DNA from: Bacillota bacterium
GTDB taxonomy: Bacteria > Bacillota > Sulfobacillia > JAJYWN01
Reading direction: 5' to 3'
DNA length: 64,000 nt
Assembly (NCBI GenBank): GCA_021791495.1
Contig: JAJYWN010000023.1
Location: 124,572 to 188,571 of the forward strand
A program made the position numbers and the translations under genes. The notes beneath the pieces are model-generated. The model had not been told where the DNA came from, searched no databases, and worked only from the letters and a program-made list of their open reading frames with translations. Positions 26,833 to 34,792 of the stretch are shown here, in pieces. The first letter of the stretch is position 1, and each line of letters begins with the position of its first letter.

Positions 26833-27723
26833 ATGTCCCTAGCCGGGCTTAAGACCGCCGTCATCGGCGGGGACGCCCGTGAACTTGAAATCGTCCGGCT
26901 CATGAAGCTTGAGGGGATGGACGTAAAGGTCATCGGTTTGCCTCCCGCCGTCGAGGCGGTCCTGGGCCGCCCGCAGGAAAAGACAGTCGGCGACGCCATC
27001 GACGGTTGCCAGGCGCTGGTCCTGCCCATTCCCGGTCAGGCGTTGGACGAGGCCATCTTCGCTCCGGCTTGGCCGGAGCGCATCTATGTGCGTCCCGCGG
27101 ATTTGGCCCGTGCGGTCAAACCGGCGTGTATGGTCATGGGGTGGGCTTCCCCGACGTTGAAGGGAGACCTGGAGCACGCCGGTATCAGGCTCCGCGAATA
27201 CGAAAAGGACGACGAACTGATGATCCTCCGGTCGCGCGCCATCGCCGAGGGAGCCATCAAAATCATCATTGAGAATACCGACGTCACCATTCATAAGGCC
27301 AAGGTGTTTCTCCTTGGGTTCGGTCGCGTGGCCATGACCATGCTGGAGGTGCTGAACGCGCTGGGCGCGCGGGTGACCCTGGTGGCCCGTAACCCGGCGC
27401 AACTGGCCCGCGGGTGGGAAATGGGGGCCGAGCCTCTGGAGTTGACGCAGTTGGCCGGCAGCATCGGACAAGCCCGGATCGTCATAAACACTGTTCCGGT
27501 CAGACTCCTGGATGCGGGGATGATCAAGCTAACGGCGCCTGACGTCCTGCTCATCGACATGTCCGCCCCTCCCGGCGGCATCGACTTTGACGCCGCCAAA
27601 GCTCTCGGGCGCAAAGGCGTCTGGGCGCGGGGCCTTGGGTCGCGGGCGCCGGTGACGGTCGGTGGCAGTCAATGGAAAGGTGTAAGGAAGATCCTTGTGG
27701 AAGAACTCCGGCCTCAGAACTGA
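26833..27723 (+). CDS. dpaA: Dipicolinate synthase subunit A-like dehydrogenase
   Basis: The 296-aa product aligns over its whole length with DpaA (SpoVFA), the subunit that, with flavoprotein DpaB, oxidises dihydrodipicolinate to dipicolinate during sporulation. The DpaA N-terminal block (LKTAVIGGDARELEIVRLMK) and the NAD-binding block (TIHKAKVFLLGFGRVAMTMLEVL) are plain, as is the late MSAPPGGIDFDAA motif. ATG 26833 follows GGAGGA. No dpaB is adjacent; instead the next gene is ubiX, a member of the same flavoprotein superfamily as DpaB. The place inside a catabolic cluster suggests a pyridine-ring reaction other than, or besides, spore dipicolinate synthesis. Confidence 0.82.
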   Translation: MSLAGLKTAVIGGDARELEIVRLMKLEGMDVKVIGLPPAVEAVLGRPQEKTVGDAIDGCQALVLPIPGQALDEAIFAPAWPERIYVRPADLARAVKPACMVMGWASPTLKGDLEHAGIRLREYEKDDELMILRSRAIAEGAIKIIIENTDVTIHKAKVFLLGFGRVAMTMLEVLNALGARVTLVARNPAQLARGWEMGAEPLELTQLAGSIGQARIVINTVPVRLLDAGMIKLTAPDVLLIDMSAPPGGIDFDAAKALGRKGVWARGLGSRAPVTVGGSQWKGVRKILVEELRPQN

Positions 27724-27756
27724 ATGTTGCGGGGGCCTTAAGGAGAAAGAGAACTG

Positions 27757-28341
27757 TTGAAGGCAGACAGAAGGAAAGTCGTGGTCGGGATCACCGGCGC
27801 CACCGGGTCCATCTATGGTGTCCGGCTCCTGGAGACTCTGGCCAAGCGGGATGACGCCGAAGTTCATCTGGTAGTCAGCCGGTGGGCCGAGCGCACCCTG
27901 GCTCTGGAAATGGGGCTTTCCGTGGCCGACCTGAAACCGCTGTGCCACCGGATGCACCCCCCCGAGGACGTATCGGCCGCCATCGCCAGCGGTTCCTTCG
28001 GAGTGCAGGCCACGGCCATCATTCCGTGCAGCATGAAGACCCTGGCCGCCGTGGCCGCCGGCTACTCGGCCGATCTGATATCGCGCGCCGCCGACGTGGC
28101 CTTGAAAGAGCGCCGTCCCTTGATCCTGGTGACGCGGGAGACGCCGCTCTCGGCCATCCATCTCAGGAACATGCTGACGGCCACCGAGGCGGGTGCCATG
28201 GTCCTCCCGCCGGTCCCGGCCTTCTATGGTCATCCCCAGAACATAGGGGACATTGTCATGCAGACCGTCAGCCGGGTTATGGACCACCTCGGCTTTCCGA
28301 ACTCGGTGGCCTACCGGTGGGAGGGGCTGGATGAACACTGA
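27757..28341 (+). CDS. ubiX: UbiX-family flavin prenyltransferase
   Basis: A 194-aa enzyme that joins dimethylallyl phosphate to FMN to make the prenyl-FMN cofactor for UbiD. The family marks are VVVGITGATGSIYGVRLLE, IPCSMKTLAAVAAGYSADL, and ERRPLILVTRETPLSAIHLRNM. DpaB lacks these marks, so this is not DpaB. The start is TTG 27757 with AGGAG upstream. It overlaps the LpdD-like gene by 11 bases and serves both UbiD copies in the island. Confidence 0.93.
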   Translation: MKADRRKVVVGITGATGSIYGVRLLETLAKRDDAEVHLVVSRWAERTLALEMGLSVADLKPLCHRMHPPEDVSAAIASGSFGVQATAIIPCSMKTLAAVAAGYSADLISRAADVALKERRPLILVTRETPLSAIHLRNMLTATEAGAMVLPPVPAFYGHPQNIGDIVMQTVSRVMDHLGFPNSVAYRWEGLDEH

Positions 28342-28756
28342 CGAGGGTATCCGCGCTTCGGTCGGTCAAGGCCGCCTCCGCGTTTGGGGCGAAGCGGTCG
28401 AGGTGGGCGATGACTTGGTGGCCTGGGTGGCCGGCGGTACCCGCGCCCATGTGGGCGCTGTGGCCGTGGCGGCACTGCGGCCCAGTCTGGCCGACGCCGG
28501 CCGACTTTCTTTCACGCCGTCCCTGATCACCCTGGCCGGCCATAAGGAGGACACCTTGGCACTGGAGGGGGCGGCCGTCCTCTCGAAGGTCACCCAGCGC
28601 ACGGTGGTGCTGACTGTCGGCATTCACATCGACGACGCCACCGGCGCGGAACTGGCTGCTCTGGTACAGAATGCTCGGGCTGTCATCAAGGATTTGGCCG
28701 ACCGGACCCCGCGTCCGGCCCGGCAAGGGAGTGCTTCCAATGTTCAACCCCATTAG
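28331..28756 (+). CDS. LpdD-like prenylated-flavin chaperone candidate
   Basis: A 141-aa small protein. The core reads VGDDLVAWVAGGTRAHVGAVAVA, then a proline-rich strand (TPSLITLAGHKEDTLALEGA) and VVLTVGIHIDDATGAELAALV. This pattern matches, from memory, the LpdD-like family found next to UbiD-type gallate and related decarboxylases. Such proteins are thought to help deliver or mature the prenylated flavin. ATG 28331 overlaps the ubiX stop, and its own end overlaps the FadR-2 start, so the three genes are tightly coupled. Assignment rests on pattern and context and needs a profile search. Confidence 0.68.
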   Translation: MNTDEGIRASVGQGRLRVWGEAVEVGDDLVAWVAGGTRAHVGAVAVAALRPSLADAGRLSFTPSLITLAGHKEDTLALEGAAVLSKVTQRTVVLTVGIHIDDATGAELAALVQNARAVIKDLADRTPRPARQGSASNVQPH

Positions 28757-29510
28757 CCAGACCAGGATCGCCCAACGCGTGGTTGAGCAGATCGTCAAGT
28801 CCATCCGCGAAGGCCGCGTCAACCCCGGTGATAAACTGCCCGGGGAGAATTCCCTGGCGGCCGATTTTCAGGTGAGCCGGCCCTGCGTCCGGGAAGCCCT
28901 GCGCATCTTGGAGGCCGTGGGTGTGGTCGAGGTGCGACGCGGGAAAGGATGCTACGTCCTGCGCAGCCCGGACGGGCTGGACGGAGGCTCCATCTGGCTT
29001 TCCTGGCTAACGGTGTTTCGTCACGAAGTGCTGGCCCTGATGGAAGTCCGCGAAGCGGTGGAATCCAAGGCCGCCGCTCTGGCGGCGGCGCGGGCTTCTG
29101 ACGCGGATATCGCGCAGCTACAGGACATCGTGAACCGGTTCTGGGCGGGCCTGCGCCAAAGTGGCGGCGGCGAACTGACCCCCGACGAGGCCTACGCTTT
29201 AGACACGAGGTTCCACCAGACCATTGCTACCGCCAGTGGGAACCCCTTCCTGCTCCGGTTGGCGAACAACATCGGGGGGGCCATCGATGCCGACCGGCGT
29301 GCCGTCATGACCATGCCCAACCGCATGCAGGCCTCAGCCGAGGACCACCAGGCCATCGTCCAGGCTTTGAAGAACCGGGACGCCGAGGGGGCCCGGAACG
29401 CCATGGTCCACCACATCCAAGGAGTAGCTCGGGCCATCGAGTCGGGCGTCGAAGACCGGTCGGAAGCCGGTCAACGCAAGACCAGGCGGAAGCGAGCGAT
29501 GGTAGGTTAG
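28740..29510 (+). CDS. GntR-family regulator, FadR/FCD subgroup (copy 2)
   Basis: A 256-aa regulator paralogous to the one at 6910-7650. The winged helix (NPGDKLPGENSLAADFQVSRPCVREALRILEAVGVVEVRRGKGCY) and the FCD domain (MEVREAVESKAAALAA, a later RFHQTIATASGN with metal-binding His, and DHQAIVQAL) are complete. ATG 28740 follows AAGGGAG and overlaps the preceding gene. It is the last gene of the plus-strand island, so it is likely an autoregulated sensor of the island substrate. Its 3' end overlaps the convergent MATE gene by 4 bases. Confidence 0.9.
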   Translation: MFNPISQTRIAQRVVEQIVKSIREGRVNPGDKLPGENSLAADFQVSRPCVREALRILEAVGVVEVRRGKGCYVLRSPDGLDGGSIWLSWLTVFRHEVLALMEVREAVESKAAALAAARASDADIAQLQDIVNRFWAGLRQSGGGELTPDEAYALDTRFHQTIATASGNPFLLRLANNIGGAIDADRRAVMTMPNRMQASAEDHQAIVQALKNRDAEGARNAMVHHIQGVARAIESGVEDRSEAGQRKTRRKRAMVG

Positions 29511-31018
29511 ACCCTTATTTCTTTCCACTTTCCCGTGCCGATTCTCCGCAGTACCAGGAACATCCGGACCCACTGGTCCAGGTTCACGGCGAGCCATACT
29601 CCCGTGAGGCCCAGCCCGAAGGCAAGGACCATCAGGTAGGCGGCTCCCACGCGCAAGGTCCACATCCCCACGAAGGTGATGTAGAGCGGGTATCTCGTGT
29701 CGCCGGCGCCGCGTAACGCGCCGGCAAGGATAGAGTACGAGCCCATCGGCGGTTGGGCGAAGGCCGCCAACCGGAGAATGTGCGCGCCCATGGCGATAAT
29801 GGCGGCGTCTGTGGTGTAAATGCGCATCAACGAGGACCCGAAGAAGAAGAAGCACACCGACAGCAAGCCCATGACCAAGACTCCTAAGCGTCGGGTCATC
29901 AGGGCGTAAGCTTCCGCCAGATCGGGCCGCTTGGCCCCCAGGCTCTGCCCGACCAGCGTCGCCGCGGCCAGGGAGAAACCGAAGCCAGAGGTGAAAGAGA
30001 CCGAGGTGATGTTCGTAGCTACCTGGTGCGCGGCGTAGGCCGTGGTACCCAGGGAGATGATGAGGCGGGCGAAAGCGTTCATCCCGCCCGACATCAGGAG
30101 CTGTTCCAGAGCGGAAGGCACGCCGATGACGAGCAGACGGCGGATCATGCCGGGGTCGACGCGGAGTCGCCCGCCCGGCCAGGTCAGACGCACGGCGAAA
30201 CGCCCGGAAGTCAGGGTCAGCAGGTAAACGCCGCTGGTTACCATACCGGCCACTAGGATAGCCAGCCCCGCTCCGGCCACATCCATCTCCGGCAAGCCGA
30301 ACCTGCCATAGACCAGGAGCCAGATGATGCCGACGTTCACAAGGGCGCCGGCGAAGGCGATTTTCATGGGCGTGCGGGTATCACCGGCGCCGCGCATGGC
30401 GGCGGAGAAGCACAGGTTTAGATTGGAGAAGACCGAGGCGGCGAAAAGCAGGCGCAGGTAGACGATGGCCGGCGCCAGGACGTCGTCCTCGGCGCCCATG
30501 AAGCTGAGAATCGCGGGGGCCATGGCGAAACCCAAAGTGGCGACGGCGAAAGAGAGCAAGAAGGAGACCGTCACGGCCTGACGCGCCGCCAGTTCGGCTC
30601 CCTGGTGGTCGCGGGCGCCCACGAAATGGGCCACGAGAGTGGTGGTGCCGACGCCGAAGGCGCTGAAGCCGGACGAGAAGAACCAGTTGATGGAGTTGGA
30701 AACGCCCACGGCGGCGATGGCCTGTGCTCCCAAGTGCGATACCATCGCCAGGGCGGCGATCTGCACGGCGGTGAAAAGTAGTTGCTCGCCGACGGCGGGT
30801 CCCGCCAGGCCCAGGACGCGGGCAGCCAGTTCCCTGGGACCGGGAATGCCGGCCGGTACCGCCGGTGCTGCCGTCCGCGAGGGTCCGGCCGGGAGCGTGC
30901 TGGTAGATACAGCGGACGCGGAGGATGCTACGGACGCGGGGGACCCGGTACGCGCGACCGGTGCTATGATCTCTACGGCAGATGCCAGTCCGTCGGGATT
31001 TTCTTCGGGTGTCGACAT
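29507..31018 (-). CDS. MATE-family multidrug/toxin efflux transporter
   Basis: A 503-aa secondary exporter with two MatE repeats and about 12 membrane segments (AVGVSNSINWFFSSGFSAFGVGTTTLVAHFVGA in the first half, TSVSFTSGFGFSLAAATLVGQSLGA in the second). I chose ATG 31018 with GGAG five bases upstream. The first 60 residues are low-complexity (Ala/Ser/Pro-rich, such as ASVASSASAVSTS) and not part of the family. It is convergent with the island and divergent from asnB. The substrate is unknown; export of island intermediates is possible but unproven. Confidence 0.9.
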   Translation of the reverse strand: MSTPEENPDGLASAVEIIAPVARTGSPASVASSASAVSTSTLPAGPSRTAAPAVPAGIPGPRELAARVLGLAGPAVGEQLLFTAVQIAALAMVSHLGAQAIAAVGVSNSINWFFSSGFSAFGVGTTTLVAHFVGARDHQGAELAARQAVTVSFLLSFAVATLGFAMAPAILSFMGAEDDVLAPAIVYLRLLFAASVFSNLNLCFSAAMRGAGDTRTPMKIAFAGALVNVGIIWLLVYGRFGLPEMDVAGAGLAILVAGMVTSGVYLLTLTSGRFAVRLTWPGGRLRVDPGMIRRLLVIGVPSALEQLLMSGGMNAFARLIISLGTTAYAAHQVATNITSVSFTSGFGFSLAAATLVGQSLGAKRPDLAEAYALMTRRLGVLVMGLLSVCFFFFGSSLMRIYTTDAAIIAMGAHILRLAAFAQPPMGSYSILAGALRGAGDTRYPLYITFVGMWTLRVGAAYLMVLAFGLGLTGVWLAVNLDQWVRMFLVLRRIGTGKWKEIRV

Positions 31019-31094
31019 GATTGCTCCATAATATGGCATTCTTCGCATACCGCATTCGAGCTTTGCCCAAGTATTCCCTTCGGCCTCGGAATCT

Positions 31095-31124
31095 TTGACA
31101 TTATGCAAACTTGTCGGTTAACAT
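31095..31124 (+). promoter_or_regulatory. Candidate sigma-A promoter for the asnB-type gene
   Basis: TTGACA at 31095-31100 and TAACAT at 31119-31124 are separated by 18 bases, about 50 bases upstream of the start codon of the next gene. The -35 is a perfect consensus; the -10 matches at four of six positions. Confidence 0.45.
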
Positions 31125-31172
31125 ACGGACAGGCACTAATCTCGCTTTCCTTCTGTGGGGAGGGATCCGCAA

Positions 31173-34130
31173 GTGTGCGGCATCTTTGGCTTTGCCGGAA
31201 AAACTGACGAGCAGCTTCTTGGCCGCATGGGTGCGGTCCTGATCCACCGCGGTCCCGATGACGGCGGCTCCTTGCGCCTGCCGTGGGTCAGCCTTGGCCA
31301 CCGCCGGCTGTCCATCATCGATATCGCGGGCGGACACCAGCCTCTGGCCAACGAGGACGAGACGGTCTGGCTCATCTTCAACGGCGAAGTTTACAATTAC
31401 CGCGAACTCCGAGCTGAGCTGCTGTCTAAGGGGCACCAGTTCCGTACGAACAGCGACAGCGAAGTCATCATCCACGCCTATGAGGAGTTCGGACCGGATT
31501 GCTTCAAGCGTTTCAATGGCATGTGGGCCCTGGCCATCGCCGACACCAAGCGGCGCCGGCTGGTGCTGGCACGCGACCATTTCGGCATCAAGCCCTTATA
31601 CTACGCCCAATCGCCGTCGGGCCGCCTGCTGTTCGCTTCAGAGATCAAAGCACTGTTGCAGGACCCGGCGATCAAGGCCGACGCCGATGACCAGATGGTC
31701 TACGAATACCTGGTCCACGGCTTCCACGATCACCGGTCGGAAACGTTCTTCAAGGGCATCTATCATCTGATGCCGGCCACCTACATGGTGGTGGACGTGG
31801 ACGCGGTGGTGGACGTGGACGCGGTGGGCGGCGCGGACGCGGCGGGCGGGCCGGATGGTAACGGGGCGCGCGACGGCGGCGCCACCACCGAAGCGGCCGA
31901 TGCCACCAATAACGGCGGTACCTTGCGGCTGCGCAGAGAACTCGTGACCTACTGGACGCCAAAGCTCAGCGAGGACGGCAGCGGTGATCCGGAGGAGTTC
32001 CGTCGCCTGTTCCAAAAGTCGGTGGAGCGCCGCTTGGTGGCCGAGGTCCCGGTAGGTTCGTGCCTGTCGGGCGGGTTGGACTCGACGGCCATCGTTTCTT
32101 TCATGAGCGAACTCCTGCGCGACAAGGCGCCGGACGCCGCTTCCATGCGCGGACAACTCAAAACCTTCTCGGCGGTCTTCGACAAGGACCCCATCGACGA
32201 GCGCGACTACATCAAGGTGGCCGTCGACCACACCGGCGCGGACACGACGTACATCCGACCGCAGTCCGAGGTCTTCGTGGATGAACTGCGCGACCTCATC
32301 TGGCACCAGGAGGAGCCCATCGTCAGCACGGGCCCCTACGCTCAGTGGTGTGTCATGCGGGAAGCCCGCAAGCAGGTCACCGTTCTCTTGGACGGGCAGG
32401 GCGGGGACGAGCTTCTGGCGGGGTACGTGCCCTACCACTTCGTCTACCTGCGCCAGCTCCTGAAGGAGCGTAAGTATGCGGCGTTGACCCGCGAAGCGTG
32501 GGCTGCGCGCGATATACTGAAGCCTTTCATCCTCAGGCGGCTCGGCCTGGGGGCGGGGCTGCGGGGTCTCCTGGGACGCGGGGCGAGGCGGCCGCGGGAC
32601 CTGCCGGTCCGCAGCCTGTTGCGACCCGAGTTCTCGGCGTCGGTGAAGGACCCCGGGTACGGCCGGTCTCAGGATAATCTGAAACTTCGGCTGTTACAGG
32701 ATGTCACCACCTACAGCCTGCCGTGCCTGCTCCGGTACGAGGACCGGAACTCCATGGCCCACTCGGTGGAGTCGCGGGTACCGTATCTGGACCAGGAGCT
32801 GGTGGAATGGATCCTGCGGCTGCCGCCTTCGGCCATGGTCCGTGACGGTTGGAGCCGGTGGATCGTGCGGGCCGGCCTGCGCGGCGTGCTGCCTGAGAAA
32901 ATCAGGGGGCGGCGCTGGAAAGTAGGGTTCACCACTCCCGAGATGCGCTGGCTGAAAGCTCGTCGGGCCACGTTCCTCGGCCTGTTCCGGTCGCCGACGT
33001 TCCAGGCACGCAAGTACTGGGACGCGGAGAAAGTGGCCGCCGCCTTCCTCGGCGCATGCCAGGGCAGGGTGGACGAGTCCATGTTCTTCTGGCGGGCCAT
33101 CAATGTGGAGTTGTGGTTGCGCGAGTTCATCGACGCTCGGGCTTCGGCCGGCTCGGGCTCCGGAACCGCGGTGGCAACCACGTCGTCTCCGGCGGCACTG
33201 GTGGCGGCAGCGGAGGACGTGCAGGCAACGGCGGTAGCACAGGCGGCGGCGGCCCTGACCTTGCCAGGTCCCGTAGGTGCTCAGCACCGCGGCTCCCTGG
33301 GAGACCTGGGGGACATGCTGGCGGCGGATATGATCGGGACCGAAGAAGCGTGGCGTCTGCGCGACACCTACCGTCCCGACGGTGGCAAGCACCTGTTCGC
33401 CACGGCGCGCGGTCGGGTTTACGCTCGGCTGCCCATCAAGACCGGCAAGCTGGTGCGCGGTGACAGTCTGGACGACTTCGTGGCCGAATACGCCGGCCCG
33501 GTCGTGCGGAATGGCGACATCATGGTCATCGCCGAGAAGCCGGTAGCCATCAGTCAGGGGCGGTCGTGGCCCATTGAGGAGATCAAGGCCACCTGGCTGG
33601 CGCGGCTCCTGACCAAGGCGGTCACCAAGACGCCGCACGGCATCGGCCTGGGCATTCCCCAGACCATGCAACTGGCGCTGAACGAGGCGGGCGCGCCCCG
33701 TATCCTGGTCGCGGCCGTAGTCTCGGCGGTAGCACGCGTCCTCGGTGTACGCGGCGTGTTCTACAAGATTGCCGGTCCGACGGTGGAAGCCATCGACGGC
33801 CCGACGGCGGGCACCTTGCCGCCCTATGACAGCCAGGCCAAGTTGGGGCCGAAGGACCCCATGGGTGTGGCGGCGCATCTCGCGGAGATGCTTAGTGGCA
33901 GTGGCGCCGTGGGCGTGGCTATCATCGACGCCAGTGACTTGTCGGTGAAGGTGTTAGGCCACTCTGCCGGAGTAGATCCGGCGGTGGTTGCCACCTTAAT
34001 GCGGGATAACCCGCTGGGTCAGGGCCATCAGCAGACACCCATCGCCGTGCTGCGGATGGTCGGCGAACTGCCGGGAACGCCGCGGGACGAGAGCGCGCGG
34101 AGCGGACGGTCTATGGCGGCGGCCGACTAG
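31173..34130 (+). CDS. asnB: Asparagine synthetase B fused to a C-terminal CofE-like (F420-0:gamma-glutamyl ligase) domain
   Basis: A 985-aa protein with unusual architecture. Residues 1-200: class II glutamine amidotransferase; GTG 31173 places Cys2 (M-CGIFGFAG) as the free N-terminal nucleophile, with GGGGAGGG upstream. About 206-250: an Asp/Val/Gly/Ala-rich insert encoded partly by 18-bp repeats. About 260-650: the asparagine synthetase ATP-pyrophosphatase domain (SCLSGGLDSTAIVSF, LDGQGGDELLAGY, RVPYLDQELVEW). About 655-710: an Ala/Ser-rich linker. About 745-965: a domain like CofE (PIKTGKLVRGDSL, VIAEKPVAISQGR, TKTPHGIGLGIPQTM, IDGPTAGTLPPYD, NPLGQGHQQTP). The first part makes Asn or another amide from Gln; the second type of domain joins glutamate to an acceptor. 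The joint product is unknown. Confidence 0.88.
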   Translation: MCGIFGFAGKTDEQLLGRMGAVLIHRGPDDGGSLRLPWVSLGHRRLSIIDIAGGHQPLANEDETVWLIFNGEVYNYRELRAELLSKGHQFRTNSDSEVIIHAYEEFGPDCFKRFNGMWALAIADTKRRRLVLARDHFGIKPLYYAQSPSGRLLFASEIKALLQDPAIKADADDQMVYEYLVHGFHDHRSETFFKGIYHLMPATYMVVDVDAVVDVDAVGGADAAGGPDGNGARDGGATTEAADATNNGGTLRLRRELVTYWTPKLSEDGSGDPEEFRRLFQKSVERRLVAEVPVGSCLSGGLDSTAIVSFMSELLRDKAPDAASMRGQLKTFSAVFDKDPIDERDYIKVAVDHTGADTTYIRPQSEVFVDELRDLIWHQEEPIVSTGPYAQWCVMREARKQVTVLLDGQGGDELLAGYVPYHFVYLRQLLKERKYAALTREAWAARDILKPFILRRLGLGAGLRGLLGRGARRPRDLPVRSLLRPEFSASVKDPGYGRSQDNLKLRLLQDVTTYSLPCLLRYEDRNSMAHSVESRVPYLDQELVEWILRLPPSAMVRDGWSRWIVRAGLRGVLPEKIRGRRWKVGFTTPEMRWLKARRATFLGLFRSPTFQARKYWDAEKVAAAFLGACQGRVDESMFFWRAINVELWLREFIDARASAGSGSGTAVATTSSPAALVAAAEDVQATAVAQAAAALTLPGPVGAQHRGSLGDLGDMLAADMIGTEEAWRLRDTYRPDGGKHLFATARGRVYARLPIKTGKLVRGDSLDDFVAEYAGPVVRNGDIMVIAEKPVAISQGRSWPIEEIKATWLARLLTKAVTKTPHGIGLGIPQTMQLALNEAGAPRILVAAVVSAVARVLGVRGVFYKIAGPTVEAIDGPTAGTLPPYDSQAKLGPKDPMGVAAHLAEMLSGSGAVGVAIIDASDLSVKVLGHSAGVDPAVVATLMRDNPLGQGHQQTPIAVLRMVGELPGTPRDESARSGRSMAAAD
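31788..31841 (+). repeat. 18-bp tandem repeat (about 3 copies) inside asnB
   Basis: Three 18-bp units begin at 31788, 31806 and 31824; the first two are identical (VVDVDA) and the third is diverged (VGGADA). They begin a low-complexity insert between the amidotransferase and synthetase domains and keep the frame. Confidence 0.85.
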
Positions 34131-34141
34131 TAATCAGCGGA

Positions 34142-34792
34142 CTAGCAATCAGATGAGGTCCGGTCGAAAGGGCCGGGCCTCATCTCCTCCCAGGCCTCCC
34201 GTAACCACGGGTGGATGACTCTCATCGTCTCCCGCCGCTCCCACACCCAGTGCAGATAGGTGGACACAGCTCTGTCAAGAGACTCCACCAGCGCCGACGA
34301 TACCGCTTCGCCGTAGGGCGGCGCCCCCGGCTGGTCCCAGGATAGCTTGTCGGCTAAGAAGACTAGCTTCTCCAGAGCACCGGCGCCCCGGCGCAGCGTA
34401 GTGTGGTGGCCGATGGCGTCCAGGGTGGCGGGATCGGATATGCCGAATACTGTCTTAGCTATGACGACCGAGAGCTTCTGATGAAGGAGGAGGGGCAGAG
34501 CCTCCTCTTCCGGCAGCACCTCCACTTCCCAGTCCCGAGCCGCTGCCAATCTCCCGGAATCCGGAATCACGGCGCTGATGTCGTGCAACCACCCGGCCGC
34601 GTAGGCCTTCTCGGGCTCTCCTCCCAGAGCCATCGCCAACCGGCGGGCCTCCACAGCCACAGCCTCAGAATGTCTGGCGGTACCCGTGCATCCGTGGGCC
34701 AGAAGAAAGGCTCGCGCGTCGCGGGCCAAGTTCCCCGACGGGCAGACCGCCGAAGAGAGCTTCCTGAGCTGCTCAGACTGTTCGCGCTTCAT
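34142..34792 (-). CDS. HD-domain phosphohydrolase (YqeK-like)
   Basis: A 216-aa HD-superfamily hydrolase. The metal-binding residues are visible as ARHSEAVAVEARRLA, AAGWLHDISA (the HD pair) and GHHTT, with a later D in FLADKLSWD. This pattern matches YqeK-type Ap4A hydrolases, although the neighbours (GerMN lipoprotein) differ from the usual nadD-yqeK-rsfS group. Its start overlaps the stop of the GerMN lipoprotein gene in an ATGA, so they are one transcript. It ends 11 bases from the convergent asnB stop. Confidence 0.78.
   Translation of the reverse strand: MKREQSEQLRKLSSAVCPSGNLARDARAFLLAHGCTGTARHSEAVAVEARRLAMALGGEPEKAYAAGWLHDISAVIPDSGRLAAARDWEVEVLPEEEALPLLLHQKLSVVIAKTVFGISDPATLDAIGHHTTLRRGAGALEKLVFLADKLSWDQPGAPPYGEAVSSALVESLDRAVSTYLHWVWERRETMRVIHPWLREAWEEMRPGPFDRTSSDC

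Noticed and set aside
27757-28341. DpaB (dipicolinate synthase flavoprotein) following dpaA
   Set aside because: Motifs are those of UbiX (GITGATGSIYG, RETPLSAIHLRNM), not DpaB, despite the suggestive position.
34124-34152. Direct repeat of about 14 bases (GACTAGTAATCAG / GACTAGCAATCAG) at the asnB-HD junction
   Set aside because: Too short to interpret; it simply places the two convergent stop codons close together.
34152-34184. Hairpin GATGAGG...CCTCATC after asnB as terminator
   Set aside because: Lies within the coding end of the HD-domain gene and lacks a T-run, so support is too weak to list.
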